Source of the DNA: Methanobacterium veterum
GTDB lineage: Archaea > Methanobacteriota > Methanobacteria > Methanobacteriales > Methanobacteriaceae
DNA length: 64,000 nt
Assembly (NCBI RefSeq): GCF_000745485.1
Contig: NZ_KN050693.1
Location: 119,870-183,869, forward strand
Reading direction: 5' to 3'
How positions within the stretch are numbered: the stretch's first letter is position 1; each line of letters starts with the position of its first letter. The translations under genes were made by a program, and so were the position numbers. Shown one piece after another: positions 1 to 8,795 of the stretch. The notes beneath the pieces were generated by a model. That model did no database searches. It was not told where the DNA came from and saw nothing but the letters and a program-made list of their open reading frames with translations.

Positions 1-318
1 AAGCTCATCTGTAATTTCGCCCTGGTAAAATACAACACCCGGATTGGTTCTTTCATCACCGAGTTCTGAGAGTTCTTCTACATTTTTTAAAACTATTTCT
101 TTAACCTTTTTAATATCTTCTTCTGATTCCACATTTAATCTGAATGATAAGCCTCCATTTCCACGTGTTCTAAACATGGCAAACGGATTTAAACGTATTA
201 AACGAGGATAGCCAATGATGTTGAAACCAAAATATTTAAGTTCCTCAATTATAACACTACATATAAAAGTGGTGCACATTCCATCTTTGGAGTCTGTATC
301 ATCTATACCAATATACAT
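1..318 (-). CDS. tiaS: tRNA(Ile2) 2-agmatinylcytidine synthetase, N-terminal part (cut by window edge)
   Basis: Read on the minus strand from ATG at 318 and open to the window edge, so only about the first 106 residues are present. The protein begins MYIGIDDTDSKDGMCTTF, the typical start of TiaS. This archaeal enzyme attaches agmatine to C34 of tRNA-Ile2 so that the tRNA reads AUA. A GGTGA ribosome binding site lies at 324-328 on the minus strand. The gene is divergent from the HTH regulator that starts about 50 bases away, so the two share a short promoter region. The family call is strong; the rest of the enzyme is outside the window. Confidence 0.9.
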   Translation of the reverse strand, partial: MYIGIDDTDSKDGMCTTFICSVIIEELKYFGFNIIGYPRLIRLNPFAMFRTRGNGGLSFRLNVESEEDIKKVKEIVLKNVEELSELGDERTNPGVVFYQGEITDEL

Positions 319-368
319 AAAATTCACCTGACAATATACAATTACATAGATCTAATTCGGTGATCAAA

Positions 369-1310
369 ATGCAAAGGGATCATATCTTAAGAGAAATAAA
401 CGAACTTTTGGCAAACCATAATTTTGAAACTTCTCACATATATGATAGAAGTTGTTTTGATATGGTCGCTCGAAAAAGATTGTTGTTGCTATTACTTAAA
501 GTTTTAATCAATATAGATTCTTTTACAGGGCAGCAGGCAGAAGAAATAAAGAAGTTAGCAAGCACTTTTCTAGCATCTCCTCTAGTTGTAGGGGTAAAAT
601 CCAAATATGAATATTTGGAAGAGGACGTTGTCTATGAAAGACATGGAATACCTGTAATTGCTCCTGAAACCCTGCGGAATATGATTACAGAAGAAATTTA
701 TCCTGAAGTGTTTGCAGACCGTGGGGGATACTTCGTTCAGATAGATGGTGACGCTGTTAAAGAAGCTAGAGAAAGAGAAAACCTTTCCCTCAAAGAACTA
801 GCAGATAAAGCCCATGTTTCACGTGAAACTATATATAAATATGAACGTGGACAGGTTAGGGCATCCCCTGAAACTGTGATAACTCTTGAAACTATTTTAA
901 ACATGAAAATTACACTTTCAGTCGATCTCTTTAAAGTTCCGGAAGCTGAAAAAGAGGTCATCACTGAAAAAACACCAAAAGAATTAATTAAATTAGGCTT
1001 TGGAATTATTCCAACCAGCAAAACTCCTTTCGATGCACTCACAACCAGCGACCCTCAATTAAAAGAAAAGATCGCCATGATAACAAATATGGAAAAAAAC
1101 AGGAACCAGAAGATCCTGGAAAAAATGGCGGTAAATGTTAAAGACCTTGCAGGTGTAACTGGGACGGATGCAGTATTCATTTTAAAGAATAAAAAACCTT
1201 TAAGTTGTATTGAAGGTGTCCCGGCTGTTCACAGTTGGGAAATGAGTGAAATGGAAAGCCGCGGGGAATTCTTGAAAATCATCAGAGAACGGAAAGAAGA
1301 ATGTAACTAA
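369..1310 (+). CDS. HTH-type transcriptional regulator (archaeal conserved family)
   Basis: About 313 residues. A cro/C1-type helix-turn-helix sits near residues 130-185 (VKEARERENLSLKELADKA, then SRETIYKYERG). The N-terminal region and the C-terminal half match the general layout of the archaeal 'putative HTH-type transcriptional regulatory protein' family of about 320 residues. I chose ATG 369 because GGTGAT at 359-364 is well placed for it; the GTG at 360 lies inside that site. The C-terminal half (IPTSKTPFDALTT onward) resembles a degenerate nuclease-like sensing region, but I cannot assign a ligand. Its targets are unknown. It is divergent from tiaS and followed by strong hairpins. Confidence 0.8.
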   Translation: MQRDHILREINELLANHNFETSHIYDRSCFDMVARKRLLLLLLKVLINIDSFTGQQAEEIKKLASTFLASPLVVGVKSKYEYLEEDVVYERHGIPVIAPETLRNMITEEIYPEVFADRGGYFVQIDGDAVKEARERENLSLKELADKAHVSRETIYKYERGQVRASPETVITLETILNMKITLSVDLFKVPEAEKEVITEKTPKELIKLGFGIIPTSKTPFDALTTSDPQLKEKIAMITNMEKNRNQKILEKMAVNVKDLAGVTGTDAVFILKNKKPLSCIEGVPAVHSWEMSEMESRGEFLKIIRERKEECN

Positions 1311-1347
1311 AAAAATTTTCCTAGAAAATTTTTTATCAAAAAATCCT

Positions 1348-1370
1348 AGCGAAAAACTTTGTTTTTCGCT
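1348..1370. terminator. hairpin downstream of the HTH regulator
   Basis: Perfect 10-bp stem AGCGAAAAAC / GTTTTTCGCT with a 3-base loop, 38 bases after the stop codon. A second hairpin follows at 1488-1508. Together they separate two convergent genes. Function as a terminator is inferred. Confidence 0.55.
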
Positions 1371-1487
1371 GCGGAGATCGAGAATCAAAACGAATTCACT
1401 ATTTAATTATTTTTTAATTCATAAAATCCTTATTTTAATTTTTTTATTTAAATCTATAGATATTCCGAAGCAATTGAAATTTGCCTC

Positions 1488-1508
1488 GCTCAAAAATGAA
1501 TTTTGAGC
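1488..1508. terminator. second hairpin between convergent genes
   Basis: 8-bp stem GCTCAAAA / TTTTGAGC with a 5-base loop. It lies about 100 bases downstream of the stop of the minus-strand gene at 1605. The rest of the 1311-1604 spacer is AT-rich with no visible gene. Confidence 0.45.
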
Positions 1509-1604
1509 TCGGAGAAAAAGGGTTCAATTATTTTTCATATTTTTTTAAAAAGAAATCAATTTTATCCACAAATAAATTCAAACCAAAAAATAAAATTTTA
1601 TTGG

Positions 1605-2354
1605 CTACTTGTTTTTAAGCAAACCAAAGGTTTCTTCAGCTTCCCTTTCAGATGCAATTCCCACAGTCATTAAATCAACATAATCCAGTGTTTTCAAGAA
1701 GTCAAAAGCATCGTCAGGAGTAAGTATTCCAGCAGCCATAGTCTGCATTGCAATGATTGTTTTATTTAATTTAACAATTATATCTCTAAATTCGCCACGT
1801 TCTTTGGCAATAAAAGCGTCAGTATCCATTAGATATCCTAGTTTATTTACAGGGACCATATAAATATCAAATAAGTCCAATATGGGTGATTCTAAAAGAT
1901 TTTTTGTTGTATTGAAAGGCTTGCGTGTTGTAATCCCTGGAACAGCCCCTGTTTGCTGTATATCTTCAAGTTTTTCAGCTAAAAAATCGTAATTCAAACT
2001 ATCGGCGGCTGCATCATGAAGAATCATAGCACTTGCTCCAAGCTGGGATAGAAGTTCTATATCTTCATTTTCACAGTCCTGTCTTACAGTTCCAACAATA
2101 TTAAAATCATAACCTTCATCCACGGCCCAGTTAAGGGCTTTTACTACAGGTTCATAAGGTATAAGCTGAATACCAGTAATTCCAAGTTCATGTGATTTCT
2201 TAAGTATTTTAAGTATGTTTTCTGGTTTGTCATAAAGGTCTAACTGGTAAAGTCTAGATCTATGCCCAAAATGAGCTGCCCCTATAAAAGGAGAAGTCCC
2301 AAGAAGAGTTCTTGGTATTTCCCTGTTGTTGATTGTAATAGTTCCCTCAAACAT
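1605..2354 (-). CDS. TIM-barrel-like conserved protein of unknown function
   Basis: 249 residues, start ATG 2354 with a weak site (GGAGT) about 15 bases upstream. The sequence has a periodic strand-helix pattern typical of a TIM barrel: LLGTSPFIGAAHFG near the N-terminus, GITGIQLIPYEPVVKAL, then FNIVGTVRQ, ASAMILHDAAADS, and LMTVGIASEREAEETF at the end. The last motif and overall order recall aldo/keto-reductase-like barrels, but no cofactor motif is evident. It lies 13 bases downstream of the YbjQ-family gene and is probably cotranscribed with it. I do not assign an activity. Confidence 0.6.
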   Translation of the reverse strand: MFEGTITINNREIPRTLLGTSPFIGAAHFGHRSRLYQLDLYDKPENILKILKKSHELGITGIQLIPYEPVVKALNWAVDEGYDFNIVGTVRQDCENEDIELLSQLGASAMILHDAAADSLNYDFLAEKLEDIQQTGAVPGITTRKPFNTTKNLLESPILDLFDIYMVPVNKLGYLMDTDAFIAKERGEFRDIIVKLNKTIIAMQTMAAGILTPDDAFDFLKTLDYVDLMTVGIASEREAEETFGLLKNK

Positions 2355-2367
2355 TTTTATCCCAAAT

Positions 2368-2703
2368 TTACTCCTTTTCTACTGTTACTGCAGTTCCATA
2401 GGCTAAAATTTCCTGCATCACGTCTGAGATGTCATTTGAATCAAAACGCACGCTTATTACAGCATTAGCTCCCATTGATCGCGCGTGACGTACCATTCTA
2501 TGTAAAGCTTCATCTCTTGTATCTTCCATCATTTTAACATATTCTTTTATTTCCCCACCAAACATGGAACGCAGTCCTGCACCTATTTGTCCGCCAAGAC
2601 CCCTACTTCTTACAGTCAGTCCATATACAAAACCGTGAGTTTCAACAGCTTTGTATCCAGGTACGTGGTTTGAACTTACCACAATGAATTCATTTACATC
2701 CAT
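2368..2703 (-). CDS. YbjQ / UPF0145 family protein
   Basis: 111 residues, matching the family length of about 105-115. The family signature is clear: EFIVVSSNHVPGYKAVETHG at the start, RSRGLGGQIGAGLRSMFGGE in the middle, MVRHARSMGANAVISVRFD near residue 75, and a C-terminal AYGTAVTV. The fold is a small pentameric heavy-metal-binding-like protein of unknown function. Start ATG 2703 has GGGAGG 9 bases upstream. It sits 46 bases after the first GT20 gene, on the same strand, so one transcript of GT20, YbjQ and the TIM-barrel protein is likely. Confidence 0.85.
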   Translation of the reverse strand: MDVNEFIVVSSNHVPGYKAVETHGFVYGLTVRSRGLGGQIGAGLRSMFGGEIKEYVKMMEDTRDEALHRMVRHARSMGANAVISVRFDSNDISDVMQEILAYGTAVTVEKE

Positions 2704-2749
2704 ATTATTTTGCCTCCCTCTAACAGTGAACTAACTATTTATTATGTGC

Positions 2750-4234
2750 TTAAAATAGTTTTTGAATATCGTTGAACTGTTCTCCCATCCATCTATATAC
2801 ATCATAGTGACAGATAGTATTTTTAAGTCCATTTAAACGCTTTTTACGTTGGTCATGTTTCATTGCAACGGCTTTATAAATGGCATCCGCTGTTTCTGTA
2901 ATATCAAGTGCATTTATATTAATTGCATTTTCTTTAAGTTCATCGTAAGCTCCTGTGGTTTCAGATATTATTAAAATACCATCATTTTCATTTACAATGC
3001 TCCCTTCTTTAGGGACGATGTTCATTCCATCATTAATTGAATTTATTAAAAGGCAGTCATAGTTTTTAAATGCGGCAGTTACAAGTGAATATTCAGCATC
3101 AAAATGAGGAACTATAGGTTTCCACCCATCTTTAGAATATTTTGCATTGATTTCAGTGATTATATTATTTACATTAGTTTTATAGTCCCTGTATTCTTTC
3201 ACATTCTCTCTGGTTGTCACCCCAGTTATGAAAAATGTGACTTTGCCTTTAAATTCGGGGTGCTTCTGGAAGAAAAGATCATATGCTTTAAAACCCCTTA
3301 TAATATTTTTACTGGGATCAGTTCTTTCAGTTCTGTAAATTAAAAAGTTATTTCCCTTGATTTTTTTTACATACTGCTCCTGCTTTAAAACCTCATCGGA
3401 TTTTGCAAATTCATTTAGCTTTTTGGTATCAACAGAAATAGGATAGTTCTTTACAAATGTCTCACGGCCATTATAATGCACTATATTATTTTTAAAGTCT
3501 ACTTCATCTGCATATTTTTCACATGTCATAAGAAAATTCTTAACATATTTTTTAGTATGAAAACCAAGGTGATTATTAGATAAAAGCCCTTCTATAATGA
3601 ATTTCCTAATGTATCGGGGATATATATTAAAATAATCTGGATGAGGCCATGGAATATGTATGAACTGACTCAAAAAAATATCATCAAACTTTTCACGGAT
3701 ATATGCTGGACATGTTTGCAGATGGGTGTCCTGAAGCATTATTAAAGGTTCTTTATCTGATAAATTCACTTCTTTAATTATTTTTTCTGCAAATCTCTGG
3801 TTTACATATTGATAGCTCTGCCAGGCATGATGTAAACTGTCATCAATTTCTGGAGTATATGTTAAATTCCACAGATAATGATATATAAACCATAAAAAAG
3901 GGTTATGGAAAGAATTATAAAATTCATTGTATTTTTCTCTGTCTAATCTAATTAATTGGACATTTAACCGGGGTTCTTCCAGTGGAATGGGTATTTTATT
4001 TTCTGGGAATCTGCCTGCCATTTCCATATCTGCATCGGTCATGGCGCTTGCAACCCATGTACCTCCATTCTTTTCCATAAATGGGAGCAAAGTGGGAACT
4101 ATTCCTCCGGCCCCTATTTTCATCCCTATTTCATCATTATCCTCATAAAAGAATTCTACTGGGCTGCGGTTAGATGCTATGATTAAATTTTTATCTTCAA
4201 GAAATCGATTTATGCATTCATCTAAAGCTGGAAT
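2750..4234 (-). CDS. GT20 glycosyltransferase, trehalose-6-phosphate synthase-like (copy 1, apparent ATT start)
   Basis: Retaining GT20 enzyme; family members transfer a sugar from a nucleotide-sugar to a sugar phosphate in the cytosol, classically making trehalose-6-phosphate. The OtsA N-terminal donor/acceptor loop is present as LIIASNRSPVEFF followed by GAGGIVPTLLPF. Later motifs are QDTHLQ (OtsA HDYHL), HIPWPHPDYF, the basic motif RTERTDPSKNIIRG, and NDGMNIVPKEG (OtsA DGMNLVAKE). The first in-frame ATG (4123) lies after the SNR motif. Upstream the frame is open to a stop at 4253-4255 and contains no ATG, GTG or TTG. AGGAGG at 4242-4247 precedes an ATT at 4232-4234, giving 494 residues. 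A paralogue lies 364 bases upstream. No OtsB-type phosphatase is in the window, so the true product is uncertain. Confidence 0.8.
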   Translation of the reverse strand: MPALDECINRFLEDKNLIIASNRSPVEFFYEDNDEIGMKIGAGGIVPTLLPFMEKNGGTWVASAMTDADMEMAGRFPENKIPIPLEEPRLNVQLIRLDREKYNEFYNSFHNPFLWFIYHYLWNLTYTPEIDDSLHHAWQSYQYVNQRFAEKIIKEVNLSDKEPLIMLQDTHLQTCPAYIREKFDDIFLSQFIHIPWPHPDYFNIYPRYIRKFIIEGLLSNNHLGFHTKKYVKNFLMTCEKYADEVDFKNNIVHYNGRETFVKNYPISVDTKKLNEFAKSDEVLKQEQYVKKIKGNNFLIYRTERTDPSKNIIRGFKAYDLFFQKHPEFKGKVTFFITGVTTRENVKEYRDYKTNVNNIITEINAKYSKDGWKPIVPHFDAEYSLVTAAFKNYDCLLINSINDGMNIVPKEGSIVNENDGILIISETTGAYDELKENAININALDITETADAIYKAVAMKHDQRKKRLNGLKNTICHYDVYRWMGEQFNDIQKLF

Positions 4235-4264
4235 GGTAATTTCCTCCTGATATTAATTTTATTA

Positions 4265-4423
4265 AACGCCCATATCTATAATACACTTATAAGTTTTGTC
4301 CTGTATTAAATTGTAATTTTAGCTATTTGGAGTACTAATAAGTGCAATTTACAATATAATTCATATAGTTTTATCATAATAATCTGCACCACCTTCAAGT
4401 CATGAGCGTGTTAAAAAAACTTT
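4265..4423 (+). repeat. dispersed ~150-bp intergenic element, copy A
   Basis: Shares ordered blocks with the copy at 42364-42518: TCCTGT.TTAAATTG.AATTTTA, TGCAATTTAC, and a terminal CATGAGCG. It fills most of the spacer between the two GT20 genes. The remainder of that spacer (4424-4598) is AT-rich and shows nothing else I can name. Alignment was by eye and divergence is considerable. Confidence 0.45.
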
Positions 4424-4598
4424 CTTAATTAATATATGTTTTAATGAATTTATATTTATTTTGATTTTTTGAACTCAAAAGAAGATTTACAGCTAAAATA
4501 CAAGCTTAAAATGGTGTTACTCTTAAAATAATTATTTTCAGATAAATTAGCAATAAGTTAAAAATAAGAATTTACTACAAAATTAGAGCATATATGAC

Positions 4599-6089
4599 TT
4601 AAAATAGCTTACGAATATCGTTAAACTGTTCCTGCATCCAGATATAAACATTTCTTTCCCCGACAGTTTTTTTAAGTCCTTCAATAAGTCTTTGTCGTTC
4701 ATGTTTGCTCATCATAATGGCCCTATAAATTGCATCTGCTGTTTGGCTGATATCATAAGCGTTCACAATGATAGAATAATCTTTAAGCTCTTCGTAAGAG
4801 CCTGCACCATTTGACATTATTAAAACGCCATTATTTTCATTTACTACTGGCCCTTCTTTGGCAACGATATTCATACCATCTACAATGGGGTTTACAAGTA
4901 AACAATCATAATGTTTAAAGGCCGCAGTTACAAGCCCATAATCTGCCTTAAAAATCTGTTTAATTGGCACCCAACCATCTTTGGAATACCTTTCATTTAT
5001 TGAATCGATTATTCTGTAAGATTCATCTCTATAATCACAATATTCCTTTATCTGCTGTCTTGTAGGCATTCCAGTTGAGAGAAATACTACTTTTCCATGA
5101 AATTCAGGATGTTTCTGTAAAAATAGTTCATAAGCTTTAAATCCGCGGATTATATTTTTACTTAGGTCTGCTCTATCAGTTCTATACAGTAAAAAATTAT
5201 TTCCCTTGATTTTTTTAATTATTTCCTCTTTTTTTATTACATCGGGGCTTTTTGCATTTTCTATGAGTTTTTTATCATCAACTGATATGGGATAATGTTT
5301 TACAAAAATTCTACGCCCTTCATACCAGATTGTATTGGTTTTGTAATCTACTTTATCTACGTAGGGTTCACAGGTATATAGAAAATTCCTGGCGTATTTT
5401 TCCAGATGAAATCCAACAATATCATTAGACAATAGTCCCTTAACAATGGCTTCCTGCATATACTCTGGAAGAATGCTGAAATATTCGGATTGAGGCCATG
5501 GAATATGGATAAAATGGCTTAGAAAAATATCATCGAGTTTTTCTCGTATATAACCAGGACAGGTGTATAAATGGTAATCTTGAAGCATGATCAAAGGTTT
5601 TTTTTCACTTAATTTTACTTCTTCTATAATTCTTTCTGCAAACTGCTGGTTTACATATACATAACTGTCATGCCATGCTTTATGGATATTATCATCAATT
5701 TCTGGCATGTATGGGGTATTCCACATGTAATGCTGCACAAACCAGATGAGGGGGTTGCTAATTACGCTGTAATAATCTTTATATATCTCTGGGTCTACAA
5801 CAACGAACAAAACACAAAAATCAAGGCTATCTTCTGGAATTGGTACTAAACACTTCTTATGCTTTTTTGCCATTTCCCGATCCCCATCGGTCATGGCGCT
5901 TGCAACCCATGTTCCTTTAACACGGGTCATAAATGGAACTAAAGTAGATACAAGTCCTCCTGCACCTCTTTTCATCTCAGTTTTACCATCTTTAATATGA
6001 AATTCAACAGGTCCCCTGTTTGAGGCGACAATTAAATTTTTGTCCTTTAAAAATTCTTCTATCTGTCTGTGTGTATCATTTTGTGTAAT
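4599..6089 (-). CDS. GT20 glycosyltransferase, trehalose-6-phosphate synthase-like (copy 2, apparent ATT start)
   Basis: Paralogue of the neighbouring GT20 gene, 496 residues if read from ATT. It carries LIVASNRGPVEF, GAGGLVSTLVPF, QDYHLYTCP, HIPWPQSEYF, RTDRADLSKNIIRG and VDGMNIVAKEG, so all main GT20 motifs are kept and copy 2 is closer than copy 1 to canonical OtsA at the HDYHL and VAKE positions. The first in-frame ATG (5975) lies after the essential SNR motif. An in-frame TAG at 6090-6092 directly precedes ATT at 6087-6089, and no ATG, GTG or TTG lies between, so the start must be ATT or another non-standard codon. A GAAGGGATG stretch just upstream is the likely ribosome binding site. 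Acceptor and donor specificity cannot be read from sequence. Confidence 0.8.
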   Translation of the reverse strand: MTQNDTHRQIEEFLKDKNLIVASNRGPVEFHIKDGKTEMKRGAGGLVSTLVPFMTRVKGTWVASAMTDGDREMAKKHKKCLVPIPEDSLDFCVLFVVVDPEIYKDYYSVISNPLIWFVQHYMWNTPYMPEIDDNIHKAWHDSYVYVNQQFAERIIEEVKLSEKKPLIMLQDYHLYTCPGYIREKLDDIFLSHFIHIPWPQSEYFSILPEYMQEAIVKGLLSNDIVGFHLEKYARNFLYTCEPYVDKVDYKTNTIWYEGRRIFVKHYPISVDDKKLIENAKSPDVIKKEEIIKKIKGNNFLLYRTDRADLSKNIIRGFKAYELFLQKHPEFHGKVVFLSTGMPTRQQIKEYCDYRDESYRIIDSINERYSKDGWVPIKQIFKADYGLVTAAFKHYDCLLVNPIVDGMNIVAKEGPVVNENNGVLIMSNGAGSYEELKDYSIIVNAYDISQTADAIYRAIMMSKHERQRLIEGLKKTVGERNVYIWMQEQFNDIRKLF

Positions 6090-6544
6090 CTACATCCCTT
6101 CATTTAATAATTTTTATATATTAATTAATATTATGTAACAACAAATTTAAATTTATTTTTATTTAAATAGAAATAGGAGATACAATAGTTTAAACAGAGG
6201 ATTTTAAAAATATAGAAATTATAAAAAAATGTCATTATTAAATAATGATAATCTTTTACTTAATTTCTATTGAATCTTATACTAATTAGTTTAAATTATA
6301 AACAACAAAACTTATAACAATAGATATAATTAAATTAAATCCTCAATAGTTTAAATTTATTTATCTATATTGTACAGTAGTGATTCTATTAGTTTAGGCT
6401 CATGCTGTGATCATGTGAAGAATGTTATTTAGTTAATAAGCGATTAAATTTTTAAACTTTTTTCATTCATAATTCATATGAGACTTATAGTTACATTTGC
6501 ACAAATCATGGCAAATTTAAAATAGATATGCGGCTGGTGAAATA
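6090..6544. other. intergenic region between divergent GT20 copy 2 and serA
   Basis: 455 bases, very AT-rich, presumably holding both promoters. I see no open frame or strong dyad in it. Confidence 0.5.
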
Positions 6545-8125
6545 ATGGATAAAATGAAGGTAATCATAGCTGATCAAATAAATGAAAAAGGAATTAAAGA
6601 GCTTGAAGATGTGGCAGATGTTGTAGTAAACACTTCCATTACTCAAGAAGAGCTCATAGAAGAAATTAAAGATTTTGATGCTATTATTGTTAGAAGCAGG
6701 ACTAAAGTAACTCGTGCTGTAATAGAAGCAGCAGAAAAGCTTAAAATTATAGCGAGAGCAGGTGTTGGTGTAGACAACGTCGATATGGCTGCTGCTACAG
6801 AAAAAGGAATAATGGTAGTTAATGCACCAGAATCAACTTCAATAACTGTTGCAGAACACACAATGGGACTTATAATGACACTTATAAGGAAAATTTCAAT
6901 TGCAGACAAGTCCGTAAAAGAAGGAAAATGGGAAAAAAGCAAATTCATGGGTATAGAACTGAATGGTAAAACCCTTGGTATTATAGGCTTAGGAAGAATT
7001 GGAACCCAGGTTTCCATAAGGGCAAAGGCATTTGGAATGGAAATTCTTGTTTACGACCCATACGTAACTGAAGAAGCAGGAGCAGAAATAGGAGTTAGAG
7101 TTGTAGACCTTGAATACTTACTTAAAAATTCCGATGTCATGACAATACACGTTCCACTTACCCCTGAGACAAAACATCTCATATCCAAAAAAGAATTTGA
7201 AATGATGAAAGAAAATGCTTTCATAGTAAACTGTGCAAGGGGAGGTATAATAAACGAAGATGACCTCTATGAAGCACTTAAAAATAACATAATTGGTGGG
7301 GCCGGACTTGATGTGTTCGAAACAGAACCTCCAAAAGACAGTCCTCTTTTAACACTTGATAACATAGTCGTAACTCCGCACATCGCTGCATCAACTAAAG
7401 AAGCACAAAGAGATGCTGCAATAATCGTTGCAAACGAAGTTAAGAAAGTGTTTACTGGTGAAGCACCTAAAAACGTTTTAAACATGCCGGTTTTAGATCC
7501 AGAAACCTTTCACGCCATTAAACCATATTTAAAACTTTCTGAAAAACTAGCTAATTTCTTAATTCAGGCTGCAAAAGGCAACATAACTGAAGTTAATATA
7601 ACCTACTGCGGAGAACTAGCTGACTTCCCAAGAGTAGACGTAATAAGCAGGACAATTTTAAAAGAAACATTAAATTCCATACTTACTGAACCTGTAAACA
7701 TGATCAATGCACCTACCATTGCTAAAAACAGGGGCATTGTCATCACAGAAAGTAAAAGAAGCGAAGCAGAAGGATATAAAAGCCTTATAAAAATTGAAAT
7801 TAAGAGCGATGAAGGCGAACTAAGCATTGAAGGTAATGCTACAAGAGAGCCAAGGATTGTAAGGATTGACAAATACTGGGTCAACGTAAAACCTGAAGGA
7901 ACAATGGTAATAGCAAGATATAAAGATATCCCAGGAAGTATTGGTACCATTGGAACAAAACTGGGAGAACACGGAATAAACATTGCTAAAATGCAGGTCG
8001 GTAGGCAGGCACCTAGCGAAGAAGCTGTAATGGTTTTAACAGTAGATCAAAAGGTTCCAGTAGATGTAATTGATGAAATCAGGGCATTAGAACACGTTTA
8101 TGATGCTGTATACGTTCAGTTATAA
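6545..8125 (+). CDS. serA: D-3-phosphoglycerate dehydrogenase
   Basis: 526 residues, the long SerA type. It oxidises 3-phosphoglycerate to 3-phosphohydroxypyruvate with NAD, the first step of serine synthesis. Visible are the Rossmann motif GLGRIGTQV near residue 147, the catalytic arginine in [17 protein letters not shown], the glutamate in VFETEPP, and the histidine in [12 protein letters not shown]. An intervening domain follows, then a C-terminal ACT domain ([30 protein letters not shown]) from about residue 455, which in this family binds serine as a feedback inhibitor. GGTGA at 6536-6540 supports ATG 6545, though ATG 6554 is also possible. A poly-T run follows the gene at 8160-8190. Confidence 0.95.
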   Translation: MDKMKVIIADQINEKGIKELEDVADVVVNTSITQEELIEEIKDFDAIIVRSRTKVTRAVIEAAEKLKIIARAGVGVDNVDMAAATEKGIMVVNAPESTSITVAEHTMGLIMTLIRKISIADKSVKEGKWEKSKFMGIELNGKTLGIIGLGRIGTQVSIRAKAFGMEILVYDPYVTEEAGAEIGVRVVDLEYLLKNSDVMTIHVPLTPETKHLISKKEFEMMKENAFIVNCARGGIINEDDLYEALKNNIIGGAGLDVFETEPPKDSPLLTLDNIVVTPHIAASTKEAQRDAAIIVANEVKKVFTGEAPKNVLNMPVLDPETFHAIKPYLKLSEKLANFLIQAAKGNITEVNITYCGELADFPRVDVISRTILKETLNSILTEPVNMINAPTIAKNRGIVITESKRSEAEGYKSLIKIEIKSDEGELSIEGNATREPRIVRIDKYWVNVKPEGTMVIARYKDIPGSIGTIGTKLGEHGINIAKMQVGRQAPSEEAVMVLTVDQKVPVDVIDEIRALEHVYDAVYVQL

Positions 8126-8241
8126 AGTTACATCAACAATAAAAAAAATAGATAATTAATTATTTATTTCTCTTTTTTTCTCATTTTTTAAGCTGGATTA
8201 AATTAATTTTCAAACCACAAAATCAGAATGAATATTTGTTT

Positions 8242-8670
8242 TTAAACTATCCTATAATCTGCTATATTGCCAAAGGAATCATAAGCCCTGATACTTTCTC
8301 TATCATATGGTTCTGCAATTATCATGTGAAAAAATCCTTTTGATGCAAAAAAATTCAAATCTGCATCAGATGGGCTAGCACTAGGGCCAGGATGGCTGTG
8401 AACAGATCCCACGGAGTTGGTGGTTAAAGGCTGCATGAATACCTGCATTACAGCACCTTCCTGCGAAGTTTCAACTGGAAGAAATACCAAACCTGTTATC
8501 TTAAGTATTTTTTCCTCTACTTTTCCCTCTAAAAGGGCCATGAACTCGTTAGGATATGCTTCCTTTGCAATGTTCATTATTTCGTCTATAACTTCGCTTT
8601 CCACATGTATTTCTTCAAACTGGTACTTAGACGTTCCAAGAAGTTTCCCAAGTAAATTATTCAGCTTCAT
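8242..8670 (-). CDS. JAMM/MPN (Mov34-PAD1) metalloprotease-like protein
   Basis: 142 residues. The zinc signature H-x-H-x7-S-x2-D is complete: H91 and H93 in VHSHPG, then S101 and D104 in SPSDAD, with an upstream glutamate (E42) in EFMALLEGK. Archaeal stand-alone JAMM proteins include deubiquitinase-like desampylases that remove SAMP proteins; whether this one does so is inference. It ends convergently with serA and follows thg1 on the same strand after about 125 bases, so it may be read from the upstream operon or from its own promoter. Confidence 0.85.
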   Translation of the reverse strand: MKLNNLLGKLLGTSKYQFEEIHVESEVIDEIMNIAKEAYPNEFMALLEGKVEEKILKITGLVFLPVETSQEGAVMQVFMQPLTTNSVGSVHSHPGPSASPSDADLNFFASKGFFHMIIAEPYDRESIRAYDSFGNIADYRIV

Positions 8671-8795
8671 TTTATCAGGTTTAAAGTTTTATAAATTATT
8701 TATTTTTAACAAAATTACAATCATTTCTATCTGTTGTATAATTTATAGTTGAAATTTCTATGCAACATAAAAATTGATAGATACATTATAAATAT

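Noticed and set aside
737..1042. Minus-strand open frame inside the HTH regulator gene
   Set aside because: Opposite-strand shadow of a well-supported gene; no ribosome binding site, serine/valine-rich composition typical of reverse frames.
6380..6420. Possible fourth copy of the 150-bp element (CTCATG...ATCATG)
   Set aside because: Only the end motif is similar; the internal blocks are missing.
6643..7983. Three minus-strand open frames within serA
   Set aside because: Antisense shadows of a highly conserved enzyme; no family similarity.
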